From JALGWA01 sp964604955 (GTDB taxonomy: Bacteria > Arandabacterota > Arandabacteria > Arandabacterales > JALGWA01): a DNA stretch of 23,551 nt. The stretch lies in the NCBI GenBank assembly GCA_964604955.1, contig CAZSBE010000045.1:1-23551 (forward strand). Reading direction: 5' to 3'. Below, one piece after another: positions 14,324-22,680 of the stretch. Made by a program: the position numbers and the translations under genes. The notes under the pieces were generated by a model. It was not told the origin of the DNA and made no database searches. It saw nothing but the letters and a program-made list of their open reading frames with translations. The stretch's first letter is position 1; each line of letters starts with the position of its first letter.

Positions 14324-16504
14324 TCACCTGATCTCATCGAGGAGGGCGAAGAGCCGGCGGTAGCGGGGCCGTGTGGCGGCATATGCGTGGACATTTTGAA
14401 GGGGCCGCCCGAGACCTGCCGCCGAGTAGGTGTACGAATCCACGGCGACAATCACCGCGCCGGCACCGCAGACCTGCCGCGCAACGCAAATCCGGCCGGT
14501 GGAATCAGAGGTGCAATCGGGCGCGAAGCGATCTCCGGCGGGAGTGAGCGCCAGGGGTTCTCCTCCCAGGACCTCAAGGCCCGGTACGATCCCGCCGCCG
14601 GCCGCGACCGGCCGCGCCGCGATCCCCATGCCGAAGACCCCGAGCACCTCATTTGCCACCGACTCCGAATTGGCGACGCCGTCCAGGACGAGAAGCCGGC
14701 CGCCGCCCTTTACGAACTCGAATATCCGCTCGACCTCGCCCGGGGCAAATGAACGCCGCGGGTTTACGATTGCCAGGGCGGCTGCGCCTCGGCAGGCGAG
14801 GTCCGGTATTTCTCCCGCGACCGGCCGCATTCCCGCGCGCGCCACTGAAATGTAAAACTCCTCGAATCCTTCCCACTCGGGCCGCCGGCTGGCGCCGATG
14901 TAATCGAAGAAGGAGGCCCGCGAATGTGTCGTGTCGACGAGGACGCTCCCCGAAGCCAGGTCGCCAGCGGCTGGATCCGCTCCCGCGCTCCGGCAAGCCA
15001 CATACCTGAGAAGACCGAGCGCGACCTCAGGCGTGCCCGGGCTGAACATGCAGAAATTGGAAAAACACGTGCTGTCGGTAAAGAGCAGCACCCTGCCCCG
15101 GCCGAACCGCCGCCCGGCTGCCTGCAGGAAGACACCGAACCTGTCCGCGAGGTCGTAAGAGATGTTGCCGAAGAAGTTGGGGTGCCCGTAGTCGCCGTCC
15201 TCGCTCCCGAGGCCCATGCCGAGCATGACCGGCTCTATCCCCGGCCCGCCCTCCACGGTGCAGGAGGTGAGAAACCTGAAGCGCCAGATGCCCCGCATGG
15301 CGGGATGCGTCCAGAAGCCCATCGGCACAAGCGACGTGAATCCCCCGGTCGCCAGATCGAACGTATCATCGCAGCGAAACCGCATCCCGAACCTCTCGCC
15401 TATCGCGTTCAGGTAGGTAGTCATGCCGAAGAGGTTGGTATGGTCGCCAATGAGGAGCAGGCCGCCGCCACCCCGCACAAACTCCTCGATGGCGTCGATC
15501 TCGCCCGCGCTATATGACTCTGTCGGCGTCTTGACGATGAGCACGTCGAAATCGTCGAGCGCGGCGGCCGTCACCCCGTCCGACCGCACGGCGACATCGC
15601 AGAACTCGCCAAGATATTCGACGAAGCAGTAGTAGTTGTACTCGGCCCTGATCCCGAAGCCGGTCGTATCGAAAGGTTCGCGCGCCCACTCCCAGTCCGA
15701 ATGGGTCTCGTCGACTAGCAACCTGACCCCATCGAGGCCGACCGGGGCGTTTCTCAGTCGCTCCCCGGGGAAAGTAGTGGCGCCCGCGAGCGCTATAGCA
15801 ATGGCCGCCGCGAGGGCGAGGCGCCGGAATGACGCCGCGAACCCGGCCGGGGCGAGACCCGGGAATCCCCCGATTAGCGGCGCAAGTGGAATATACGAGA
15901 TGACCGTGACACCCGGATGCCACAACACGGCGGGCCTATCGACCTCCACGGCGAGGGCAACGAGAACGATGAAACGAACGAGCGCATAGACGAGGATAAG
16001 CGGCATCGCCCTGACAAAGACCGAAACCCGCCTGCCTCCTCCGAAGACCAGTACGGCTAGCGCCATCCCGACGGCGACGAACCAGACCTCATAGAGCCCG
16101 AGCCCCTCGAACGTCACCCGCACGACCGCGAGCCCCCGACCGTTCCAGAAGGTAACAAGGCCGCCAGCCTGGCCGAACCGCGCCGAGATCCTATCCAAGA
16201 CCGGGGCCAGACGGCCCGGTATGGCGATGTCGTGAAACCAGGGCGCCAGGCGGAGCAGAAGGCCGGTGGAGATTCCAGATAAGAGGAACACGGTACCCGC
16301 CGCGGCGAGTAGCGCCGGCAACGCACGGCCGACGGGCCGGCTCGGGCCGGCAGCACCCGAGGCGACCATGCAAAGAACGCCGGCGATCAAAACAAACAGG
16401 GTAAGCGCCATGTCGGGCGCGGTGACCAGATGAAACGCGACGCGCCACGACAGGCTAATGAGGATGATCCCAAGCCACAGCACTGTCCGCTGAAACCAGG
16501 TCAA
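14324..16504 (-). CDS. Membrane protein with two GATase1/DUF4350-like domains (paralogue of 16455-18569)
   Basis: 726 residues from TTG 16504, which has GAGAGGAG upstream; an earlier in-frame TTG at 16528 has no RBS. About seven membrane helices occupy residues 1-~245. Then comes a GATase1/DUF4350-like domain (~255-500) with VDETHSDW, DVLIVKTP, GGGGLLLIGDHTN (GDHT 353-356), GDYG (437-440), FTDSTCFSN. A second, weaker copy follows (~520-720: VLVDTTHSRASFF, ALAIVNP, KGGGRLLVLDG) without the GDHT motif. The membrane part carries YEVWF, a helix LVRFIVLV and LWHPG that recall exosortase spacing, but the catalytic Cys is absent. The gene overlaps the stop of its paralogue by 50 bp, so translation is probably coupled. 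Function unknown. Confidence 0.8.
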   Translation of the reverse strand: MTWFQRTVLWLGIILISLSWRVAFHLVTAPDMALTLFVLIAGVLCMVASGAAGPSRPVGRALPALLAAAGTVFLLSGISTGLLLRLAPWFHDIAIPGRLAPVLDRISARFGQAGGLVTFWNGRGLAVVRVTFEGLGLYEVWFVAVGMALAVLVFGGGRRVSVFVRAMPLILVYALVRFIVLVALAVEVDRPAVLWHPGVTVISYIPLAPLIGGFPGLAPAGFAASFRRLALAAAIAIALAGATTFPGERLRNAPVGLDGVRLLVDETHSDWEWAREPFDTTGFGIRAEYNYYCFVEYLGEFCDVAVRSDGVTAAALDDFDVLIVKTPTESYSAGEIDAIEEFVRGGGGLLLIGDHTNLFGMTTYLNAIGERFGMRFRCDDTFDLATGGFTSLVPMGFWTHPAMRGIWRFRFLTSCTVEGGPGIEPVMLGMGLGSEDGDYGHPNFFGNISYDLADRFGVFLQAAGRRFGRGRVLLFTDSTCFSNFCMFSPGTPEVALGLLRYVACRSAGADPAAGDLASGSVLVDTTHSRASFFDYIGASRRPEWEGFEEFYISVARAGMRPVAGEIPDLACRGAAALAIVNPRRSFAPGEVERIFEFVKGGGRLLVLDGVANSESVANEVLGVFGMGIAARPVAAGGGIVPGLEVLGGEPLALTPAGDRFAPDCTSDSTGRICVARQVCGAGAVIVAVDSYTYSAAGLGRPLQNVHAYAATRPRYRRLFALLDEIR

Positions 16505-18569
16505 TTGTCTCCTCTCTCGGGTCGGCAAGCAGCGCGGCCAGGAAGCTGACGTTCACGGGAGTCGCCCGGGTTTCACCTTCGAGACTCTCGTCCAGCAGAA
16601 GCTCTCCGTCGGCTATCAATGTGAGGCCGCCGTCACCGACGCGGCTTGTGACAACCGTGGGAAACCCGAATGCCCGCGCATGCACCACGGTGTCGGGGGA
16701 CCCGTGACAGCTGACGCCCCACGCCTCCCTGTGCCTCAGGCCCGCGGATGTATCCCCTCCTCCGAGTGGCGCAGGCTGCAGCCTGAAACCGACCTCTTCG
16801 AGAAGCTCTCCGCATGGGTCGGGTAGCGTGTATCCGGTCGCCACGACGAGATGCCCGCCCGATCGCATATACTCGAACATATGCCGCATAGCGAGATCAC
16901 CCGGGCGCCGGGTCGGAGCGATGATGAACACAAAGGCCGCGCCGTCGATCTCCCCGCGTTCGATGTACCCGCCCAGACCGGGCACCGGCGTTATACCGGC
17001 GCGGTAGAGGCAGTTTGCCAGGCCCCCCAGGGACCGGTCGGTAAACAGCGCACGCGAGGCCCGCGGACCGAGGCTGAAGTCTATGAAGGCGAAGTCATCG
17101 TACGGCCGGATGTCCGGAACGACTCCCGCGGCCGGCCCGGCAACGTCCCCGCATACCCAGCGGACCGCGTTGGCTACGAGCCGCCGGGAGAGGAAGCGAG
17201 CACCGTTTTGAAAGGGTGAGGTGTCTCCAAACACGAGTACTCTTCCACTACCGACTTCCTCCCCGGCGACGAGCACCACACGCCCCAACGCTTCGCCTGC
17301 ATCGTGCCTGCAATTACCCATGTTCGCGCCGCGCCCGCCGTTGCCATAATCGCCGCGATCGCTGAAAGCGTAACGACCTGTGATGATCGGGAACGCCGGC
17401 CGCGCTATCTCAAGCGATGCGCCCGTTCCGATCTCCGCGTCCAGCTCATCTATGACTCCGGCCGTAATCGGATGGCGCCTTGTCTCAAGGCAACCTCTCC
17501 ACCCATCCCTGAGGCTCAGGGCCGAGTCGAAGTTGAAGCGCATTGACGTGAATGCGAGAACGCCGTTAAGGGGCGCCCTTGATCCGCCGATGTCCGTGTG
17601 GTCGCCGAGAACAAGCAGGCCGCCTCCCGAGGCCACGAAGGCCGCGATGAGGTCCTGCTCCGCGGGCGCAAGACATCTCGTCGGGTTGATGAATACCATG
17701 AGCTCAGCGCAGGAGAGGGCGTCGGCGGTCAGCGAGTCCACTTCACAAACGGCGCCGCCATGAGATGAAGCGTAACGCTCCAGCGATCTGCGGAAGAGCC
17801 CGAACATGCCGGATCTTACGATCCCGAGTTTCTCGGGCGATGGCAACTCCCAATCAAGCAGCCCCTCCGAGAAGAGGGCAATGGACGCACGTTCGTGAAG
17901 CCGCATCCTGTCCTCCGCGCGAAGGCCGACGGCGTCGCGGCGAGCGGGCCAGAAAGCGACCAGGACAGTAATAAGTACCGAGCCCACGGCCAGACGCCTT
18001 GCGCACCTCGCGGACGGACGGGTCCGCCGCGCCAGCAGAACCACAATGGCCGCCAGGAAAAGAACAGCGGAGAACTCGGCCGCCACCACGCTCCGGAGGT
18101 CAAGAGGCGCGAAAAGAGAGATCGCGTGAAGACACGGCCCCACAACATGCGGCCCAGAGTCCCGCCCCGACATAGCCAGCCAGCTCCCATATGCGAGGCT
18201 CGACACCCCCAACACAAGGCCTACAACGCCGCGGCCCCGGCGCTTCCCGCCCCAGGAACGCTCGACCCAGAACTTACCTGTGAATACCCAGGCAAGAAGC
18301 GCGAGGCGCAGCGCCGGTGCTTGAACGCGCAAGCACAGGTAAACGACCACACAAAGGCACGCTACAAAAATGGACCTCGCCAGGGTCCCGCCGTGCAGGC
18401 CGGAAGATGATATGAGCAGGAAGCAGACGAATGCGACCATGCAGGCCAAATCGCGAAACCAGGAGGATACGCAGAACGCCGAGCCGGAGGCGAGCATGAT
18501 GCCGAGCACGCCTGCGGTGGCCGCGGCGATGCGGGCCGCACCTGATTCTGTAAACTTCGCTGACACCAC
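16455..18569 (-). CDS. Membrane protein with two GATase1/DUF4350-like domains (paralogue of 14324-16504)
   Basis: 704 residues from GTG 18569 (GGAGT seven bases upstream, overlapping the end of the preceding gene). About six membrane helices occupy residues ~12-210. The first soluble domain (~245-475) has LMVFINPTR, GGGLLVLGDHTDIGG (GDHTD 322-326), GDYGN (406-410) and VLVFGDTSPFQN. A second domain (~490-690) has FAFIDFSLGPRASRA, VFIIAPTR and SGGHLVVATGY. Order and motifs match the neighbour at 14324, so the pair arose by duplication. GATase1-like domains of this kind bind ligands or partners and are often not catalytic. The conserved acidic GDHT/GDYG/GD[TS] motifs could bind a metal; this is inference. 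It is third in a four-gene cluster. Confidence 0.8.
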   Translation of the reverse strand: MVSAKFTESGAARIAAATAGVLGIMLASGSAFCVSSWFRDLACMVAFVCFLLISSSGLHGGTLARSIFVACLCVVVYLCLRVQAPALRLALLAWVFTGKFWVERSWGGKRRGRGVVGLVLGVSSLAYGSWLAMSGRDSGPHVVGPCLHAISLFAPLDLRSVVAAEFSAVLFLAAIVVLLARRTRPSARCARRLAVGSVLITVLVAFWPARRDAVGLRAEDRMRLHERASIALFSEGLLDWELPSPEKLGIVRSGMFGLFRRSLERYASSHGGAVCEVDSLTADALSCAELMVFINPTRCLAPAEQDLIAAFVASGGGLLVLGDHTDIGGSRAPLNGVLAFTSMRFNFDSALSLRDGWRGCLETRRHPITAGVIDELDAEIGTGASLEIARPAFPIITGRYAFSDRGDYGNGGRGANMGNCRHDAGEALGRVVLVAGEEVGSGRVLVFGDTSPFQNGARFLSRRLVANAVRWVCGDVAGPAAGVVPDIRPYDDFAFIDFSLGPRASRALFTDRSLGGLANCLYRAGITPVPGLGGYIERGEIDGAAFVFIIAPTRRPGDLAMRHMFEYMRSGGHLVVATGYTLPDPCGELLEEVGFRLQPAPLGGGDTSAGLRHREAWGVSCHGSPDTVVHARAFGFPTVVTSRVGDGGLTLIADGELLLDESLEGETRATPVNVSFLAALLADPREETIDLVSADSAVAWDHPH

Positions 18570-18580
18570 TGTCCAAACTC

Positions 18581-19162
18581 CTACGGCGCAAGCGCGCCTA
18601 TTTGTCTCCGCAGGACATCAAGAACCGCCCACATCAGAAACAGCCAGAACGCTGAATTCGAGATGAGCAGCGCGAGATTGATGCGCGTCCAGTAGCCAAG
18701 GTCTTTCGCTTCGAGCGTTAAGCTGCCTGCGAGGTTGCCCACCAGACTCCCCATGAGGGCGAACCCCGCCCCAACCGGGAGGAGCCGCGGCCACCATAGC
18801 CGCACCATGGCCGTCCACTCGCTTCCCATGCGGCTGTGCATAACGAACGCGGAAGAAGCCGATCCCAGCAACACCACGCCGAGGCTCAGGGCAAAGGGAA
18901 TGATGACGGTACCGCGCCCGACACCGGGAAGCCTGTCCCGGCCCACGACGTCGCCCCGCCTGAGGACCATGGAGTAAGCCGCGCAGGCCGCTGGGAGGCT
19001 CGCCACGACGGTAACGGCGAGGGCGTTATTCTTAAGGAACGCCTGGACTCCCGCAACCCCGGCCAGCCGGGACGCAAGCACCGCTGCGTTCACGACCCAG
19101 AACCCCAGCGCGGACGCCAGTGACAGGGCCGGCATGAGCCCCGATACTCCCCGTTTTTTCAA
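18581..19162 (-). CDS. Small polytopic membrane protein of unknown function
   Basis: 193 residues from TTG 19162. AGGAGGTGG (19168-19176) lies five bases upstream and decides the start; the frame is open much further left of this only as a shadow of the Cys-repeat gene. Five or six hydrophobic helices run through nearly the whole length (SLASALGFWVVNAAVLA, ALAVTVVASLPAACAAY, VIIPFALSLGVVLLGSA, LLPVGAGFALMGSLVG, LALLISNSAFWLFLMW). No family was recognised. It lies 98 bp after the Cys-pentad gene and 11 bp before the first of the two large membrane paralogues, so it is probably part of the same transcript and possibly of the same membrane complex. Confidence 0.8.
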   Translation of the reverse strand: MKKRGVSGLMPALSLASALGFWVVNAAVLASRLAGVAGVQAFLKNNALAVTVVASLPAACAAYSMVLRRGDVVGRDRLPGVGRGTVIIPFALSLGVVLLGSASSAFVMHSRMGSEWTAMVRLWWPRLLPVGAGFALMGSLVGNLAGSLTLEAKDLGYWTRINLALLISNSAFWLFLMWAVLDVLRRQIGALAP

Positions 19163-19167
19163 GGCCG

Positions 19168-19176
19168 CCACCTCCT
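19168..19176 (-). promoter_or_regulatory. Shine-Dalgarno that decides the TTG start at 19162
   Basis: AGGAGGTGG on the minus strand is a nearly full anti-SD match at ideal distance from TTG 19162. The next in-frame ATG (19135) lies inside the first hydrophobic segment and has no RBS. Confidence 0.8.
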
Positions 19177-19189
19177 GGAGAGAGCCTGG

Positions 19190-19258
19190 CCGGGCCGGCG
19201 TATGTCGTGAGGGCGGAGCCACCGCGCGAGCCCGTCCCCACACCGGCCCGGCTCCGCC
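19190..19258. repeat. Two interlocked 9-bp inverted repeats
   Basis: CCGGGCCGG (19190-19198) pairs with CCGGCCCGG (19243-19251). GGCGGAGCC (19212-19220) pairs with GGCTCCGCC (19250-19258). The arms alternate and share bases 19250-19251, so in RNA they would form either a pseudoknot or one of two competing stems. The site is the 98-bp gap between the Cys-pentad gene and the small membrane protein gene. Confidence 0.6.
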
Positions 19259-19260
19259 GA

Positions 19261-19704
19261 CTATGGCTCGTTGCAAGTACCGTTTACAAAAGTCGTACCG
19301 TTTTGGGTCGGGTCGATGGCATTGGGCGGTGTGAAATAGCCGCATTTCTTGAGGCAGAGCGTTGTGCCCGCACAGCCCGATACGCCGCATACGCTCGCGA
19401 TGCAGCCGCTCCCGATACATGTGCTTCCGAGGCAGCCGCTTCCCAGACAGACACTCTCCGCGCAGAGGCTTCCCAGGCAATAACTCTGAGGACAGGCGCT
19501 CCCCACACAGAGGCTCGCCGGATTGAGGCTGGCAGGCCACCAGCCCGGGTCATCCAGCTCCCGCACCTGTACCGGAACCTTCTTCCATCCGTCGAGAGTC
19601 GCCGCGAGCCTGGCCCTGTAGAGCGGAGAAGGAGGGTCGGCTGCAGCCGCCGCCCCCGAAAGCACTGCCAGAAGAACAAGCCAGGTGAAGATTATGCGTT
19701 TCAT
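19261..19704 (-). CDS. Secreted protein with ten Cys-pentad repeats (CxxSx)
   Basis: 147 residues. A clear Sec signal peptide (MKRIIFTWLVLLAVLSGAAA, cleavage near 21-22) is followed by a Trp/Pro-containing spacer and a run of ten pentads. Cys falls at exactly every fifth residue from 66 to 111 and Ser at the fourth pentad position in nine of ten; typical units are CLGSG, CLGST, CIGSG. Cys 117, 121 and 144 follow. ATG 19704 has GAGGAGGTG six bases upstream; the earlier GTG at 19713 lies in that RBS. No known family was recognised. Options are a Cys-ladder pentapeptide-type beta-solenoid, a metal-binding surface protein, or a precursor of a thioether-modified peptide; the Sec signal and lack of a modifying enzyme nearby argue against the last. 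It heads a cluster with three membrane protein genes. Confidence 0.85.
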   Translation of the reverse strand: MKRIIFTWLVLLAVLSGAAAAADPPSPLYRARLAATLDGWKKVPVQVRELDDPGWWPASLNPASLCVGSACPQSYCLGSLCAESVCLGSGCLGSTCIGSGCIASVCGVSGCAGTTLCLKKCGYFTPPNAIDPTQNGTTFVNGTCNEP

Positions 19705-19710
19705 CCCAAT

Positions 19711-19720
19711 CACCTCCTCA
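19711..19720 (-). promoter_or_regulatory. Shine-Dalgarno that decides the start at 19704
   Basis: TGAGGAGGTG on the minus strand is a strong ribosome binding site six bases from ATG 19704. It excludes the in-frame GTG at 19713, which is part of it. Confidence 0.85.
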
Positions 19721-19794
19721 CGTCCAAACGCATCCTATTTCACTAAAGCCGGAGACTGTACAAAGCAACAAACGTGCCGGGATGGATCTTGAGG

Positions 19795-22680
19795 TTAGAC
19801 CCTGGTCAGGATCTCGTACTCGCTCGAAGTGACTTCTTCTTCCACGGTCTCCACCAGGGTGTCGAGGTCTGTCTTGTCGATGACGCACTTGAATGCATCA
19901 ACGACCGCAGGATCGAACTGGCTGCCCGCGCAGCGCACGAGCTCGTCGATGGCGTCACGCAGGTCGCGCTTGCGCCGGTACCACCGGTCGTGGATCATGG
20001 CGTCGAAAGCATCGGCGACGCACAGGATGCGCGCGCCTAGCGGAATCTTATCCCCCGTCAGCCTGTGGGGATAGCCCTCCCCGTCGACGCGCTCGTGGTG
20101 ATACCTTATCATCTCCGTCACGGCGGGCGATGAACCGGCCCTCCCGGCGATCTCGGCGCTGAGGTCGGGATGCTTCCACTTGTAGTCCTCCTCTTCCTTC
20201 TCGTTGAGGATGCCCGGCTTACGGAGCACGCCGCTGGGCCAGGATACCTTGCCGAGATCATGCCTGATGGCGGCTTCCTCGAGTTCCTCGACGAATGGCT
20301 CGCTCTTTCCCATCTCGCGCGCGATTGCCACGCTGAACTCCACGACACTCGCGGAGTGCCCGCCCGTGTAGCGGTCCTTTTCATCAATCGCCCTCGCGAT
20401 GGACCTGATAAGGCTGTCCTTGGTCTCCAGTAGGTGGAGGCGGCGGAGCAGCGCGAGGTGGCGCCAGAATGTCGGGAACAGGAATAGCGGGACTGCCGCC
20501 CAGAGGCCGAGCATATCGTTACTGAGGACTATGGCGTAGCCGCAGACGGCGTATGTGAGCGGCTCGGGAAAGATCTTGAGATAGTTGCGCTGCCACAGCC
20601 GGCGGGGCGAAAGACCGGCGCGCGCAAGCAGTGCGGCCTGGGCAATGGACTCCATGAGATAGAAAGTCGAGACGCTCAGGAAGAATGGAATCAGCTCGGC
20701 GACGCTCCTGTGGACGCTGAGTGTATCCGCGACCCTCCCGCCGATGCGGTACATCCCCCAGGAAGCGCATCCCGCCAGGATGAGCACGAAGCCGTAGGAC
20801 GACGCCGTCGAGAGCCTTGTCGCCAGCGCCTTATGTTTGATGAGTGATGTGATGCCGGGGACCTTGTGATTGAAGCCTGAGTCCGACCCTTCGCCCCCGG
20901 GCCTGGAGTGGCCGTTATTGGCGTGCCACCCGTTGTAGCCGTTGAAACCGTTGGCGACCACGGCCCCCAGATCCCTCGTGGGCGAGAGCGCCGTGCGCGG
21001 GTTGTGCACCATCGCCCAGGCGATGGCCGCAAGCCCGAAGACGACGGCGTAGAGCGGACCACCCGCCACCGCCATCGGAAACACGATCGCACTCGAGGCT
21101 GATACATAGGCACCCCAGGGGAGCCTCACTGGCTTCAACGCTGCGAGCCCAAGCAGGAAGAGGAAGAAGAGGCCCCCCAGGATGCCGTGCTGCACTTCGA
21201 TCGCCCCCGAGTGAAGGGGCTCCAGCACATTTATATAACCAAGTACACATATGAGAACGGCGCAACACCCAACCATCGCGAGGCCCGTGAGTATTGACCT
21301 GCGCGCGGGCCGCTTGGCCGGTAGAAAGCGCAGCGGCTTCGGCTTGGGTTTATATAGACGATTCTTTATTTGTGCTTTCGTCGGCGGGCCGAAGCCCCCT
21401 GATATCTTGACGGCTAGGTCTTGCCGGCCCATCATCTCGCACATGTGGTAGGCAACCAGCGGGTCAACAGATTGCCCGGCGACTTCCGCGATCCTCGCGA
21501 GGGCCTCGTCCTTGCTGAAGATCTTCTCGCGATGAGGCCTGGGGCTCGTTATCGCCACAAAAGCCTCAGTTGCCTTGATTATGGCGGCCTCGATGGGGAT
21601 ATCCGGGGCCTTGAGGCCGCGCGGGTAGCCGCTGCCATCCGGATTCTCATGGTGAGAGTAGACCACTTCCGCCACGCCGCCCATGCGCGATACCTCGCGG
21701 AGGATTCGCATCCCGCTCTCCGGATGTTGCTGGACCTCGCTAAGCTCTTCCTTCGTAAGGCGATCCGGCTTCAAAACCGTTGTCCTGTCGACTCCGATAT
21801 AGCCCACATTGTGGAGGGTTGCTGCTTCCTCCAGTATCTCGAGGTTCTTCATCGGGAGGTGCATCTTGCGGCCCAGTGCCATCGAAAGGTCAACTACCTG
21901 CTTGGTCTCGCCCTTCAGGTGCGGCATGTTGCCGTCTCGGGCCAGACGCAGTGCATCTACGAGATTGATAAACGAGGATCTTATGCGGACATGGTCTCTC
22001 ACGGTGAGGATGCCCACCAGTCCGATTGCGACCAGGATGCCGATCAGCAGAAGGCCGCCGTTCACGTAGAAGACGGCCAGGAGATACGCCCCGAGCGGCG
22101 TGCTCCAGGAGAGCAGGGCTCCCCACCCGAAGTTCGCACGCCAGACGTCGAACAGCCCTCTGCCATCTCTAAGGCTAACGGCGAACGAAAGCAGAAAAGT
22201 ACTTATCGCAAAGTATGCACCATGAGCAACCAGCAGTCTGGTGAATAGCATGCTACTGAAGCCCGAATGCACAACACCACCACTGTAAGCAGGGCCTCCC
22301 CAGAGTATGTACCCCGCGGCGATTATACAGAAGACGTGCTTAGCAGAGTTGATGAGGGCGCGCTCTAGATCGACAATTGGTTTCCCTGAAGGAGATGAGA
22401 ATGTCGCCGTAAGACCGGCCAGCCAACCCGCCAAAGCAGCCGTTTCCGGCCCATACAACAGGAGCATCGTCATTAGCGGGAGGGGGCTTATATTGAGGGC
22501 ACCTACGCCCGCCATGCCTCTCACTGGAAGAACAGTAACCGCAAGGGTCAGCGCCAGCCAGAATATCGCCGCCGGCGCCTCCACCATCCCCGCGAGGACG
22601 CCTGGGATTCGCGGAACGACAAGAAGAATCGCCCCGATGCCAACACATAGACCGAATAGGAAAAACCTGTAGTTCTTCAA
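19795..22680 (-). CDS. Polytopic membrane protein with tandem HD-GYP domains, the first degenerate
   Basis: 961 residues. Helices occupy ~5-225, then HD-GYP domain 1 (~235-425), a second membrane block (~462-560 and ~625-740) split by a Gly/Asn-rich linker (571-607), and HD-GYP domain 2 (~750-935). Domain 2 is intact: H775, RHDLGK (H807, D808), H837, HHE (861-863), DGEGYP, DAFD (890-893). Such domains hydrolyse cyclic-di-GMP or related dinucleotides on the cytosolic face. Domain 1 keeps HHE (343-345) and DGSGYP but has HN (290-291) for HD and EAFVA for DAFDA, so it is probably not catalytic and may sense or regulate. The TTG start at 22680 is fixed by an in-frame TAG 30 bp upstream without any ATG or GTG between; AGGGGGA precedes it. 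Its leader contains a 17-codon ORF and a terminator. Confidence 0.92.
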   Translation of the reverse strand: MKNYRFFLFGLCVGIGAILLVVPRIPGVLAGMVEAPAAIFWLALTLAVTVLPVRGMAGVGALNISPLPLMTMLLLYGPETAALAGWLAGLTATFSSPSGKPIVDLERALINSAKHVFCIIAAGYILWGGPAYSGGVVHSGFSSMLFTRLLVAHGAYFAISTFLLSFAVSLRDGRGLFDVWRANFGWGALLSWSTPLGAYLLAVFYVNGGLLLIGILVAIGLVGILTVRDHVRIRSSFINLVDALRLARDGNMPHLKGETKQVVDLSMALGRKMHLPMKNLEILEEAATLHNVGYIGVDRTTVLKPDRLTKEELSEVQQHPESGMRILREVSRMGGVAEVVYSHHENPDGSGYPRGLKAPDIPIEAAIIKATEAFVAITSPRPHREKIFSKDEALARIAEVAGQSVDPLVAYHMCEMMGRQDLAVKISGGFGPPTKAQIKNRLYKPKPKPLRFLPAKRPARRSILTGLAMVGCCAVLICVLGYINVLEPLHSGAIEVQHGILGGLFFLFLLGLAALKPVRLPWGAYVSASSAIVFPMAVAGGPLYAVVFGLAAIAWAMVHNPRTALSPTRDLGAVVANGFNGYNGWHANNGHSRPGGEGSDSGFNHKVPGITSLIKHKALATRLSTASSYGFVLILAGCASWGMYRIGGRVADTLSVHRSVAELIPFFLSVSTFYLMESIAQAALLARAGLSPRRLWQRNYLKIFPEPLTYAVCGYAIVLSNDMLGLWAAVPLFLFPTFWRHLALLRRLHLLETKDSLIRSIARAIDEKDRYTGGHSASVVEFSVAIAREMGKSEPFVEELEEAAIRHDLGKVSWPSGVLRKPGILNEKEEEDYKWKHPDLSAEIAGRAGSSPAVTEMIRYHHERVDGEGYPHRLTGDKIPLGARILCVADAFDAMIHDRWYRRKRDLRDAIDELVRCAGSQFDPAVVDAFKCVIDKTDLDTLVETVEEEVTSSEYEILTRV

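Noticed and set aside
19163..19540. N-terminal extension of the small membrane protein with LSGKRLPR-like repeats
   Set aside because: It is the out-of-frame shadow of the Cys-pentad repeats on the same strand; the strong RBS before TTG 19162 marks the true start.
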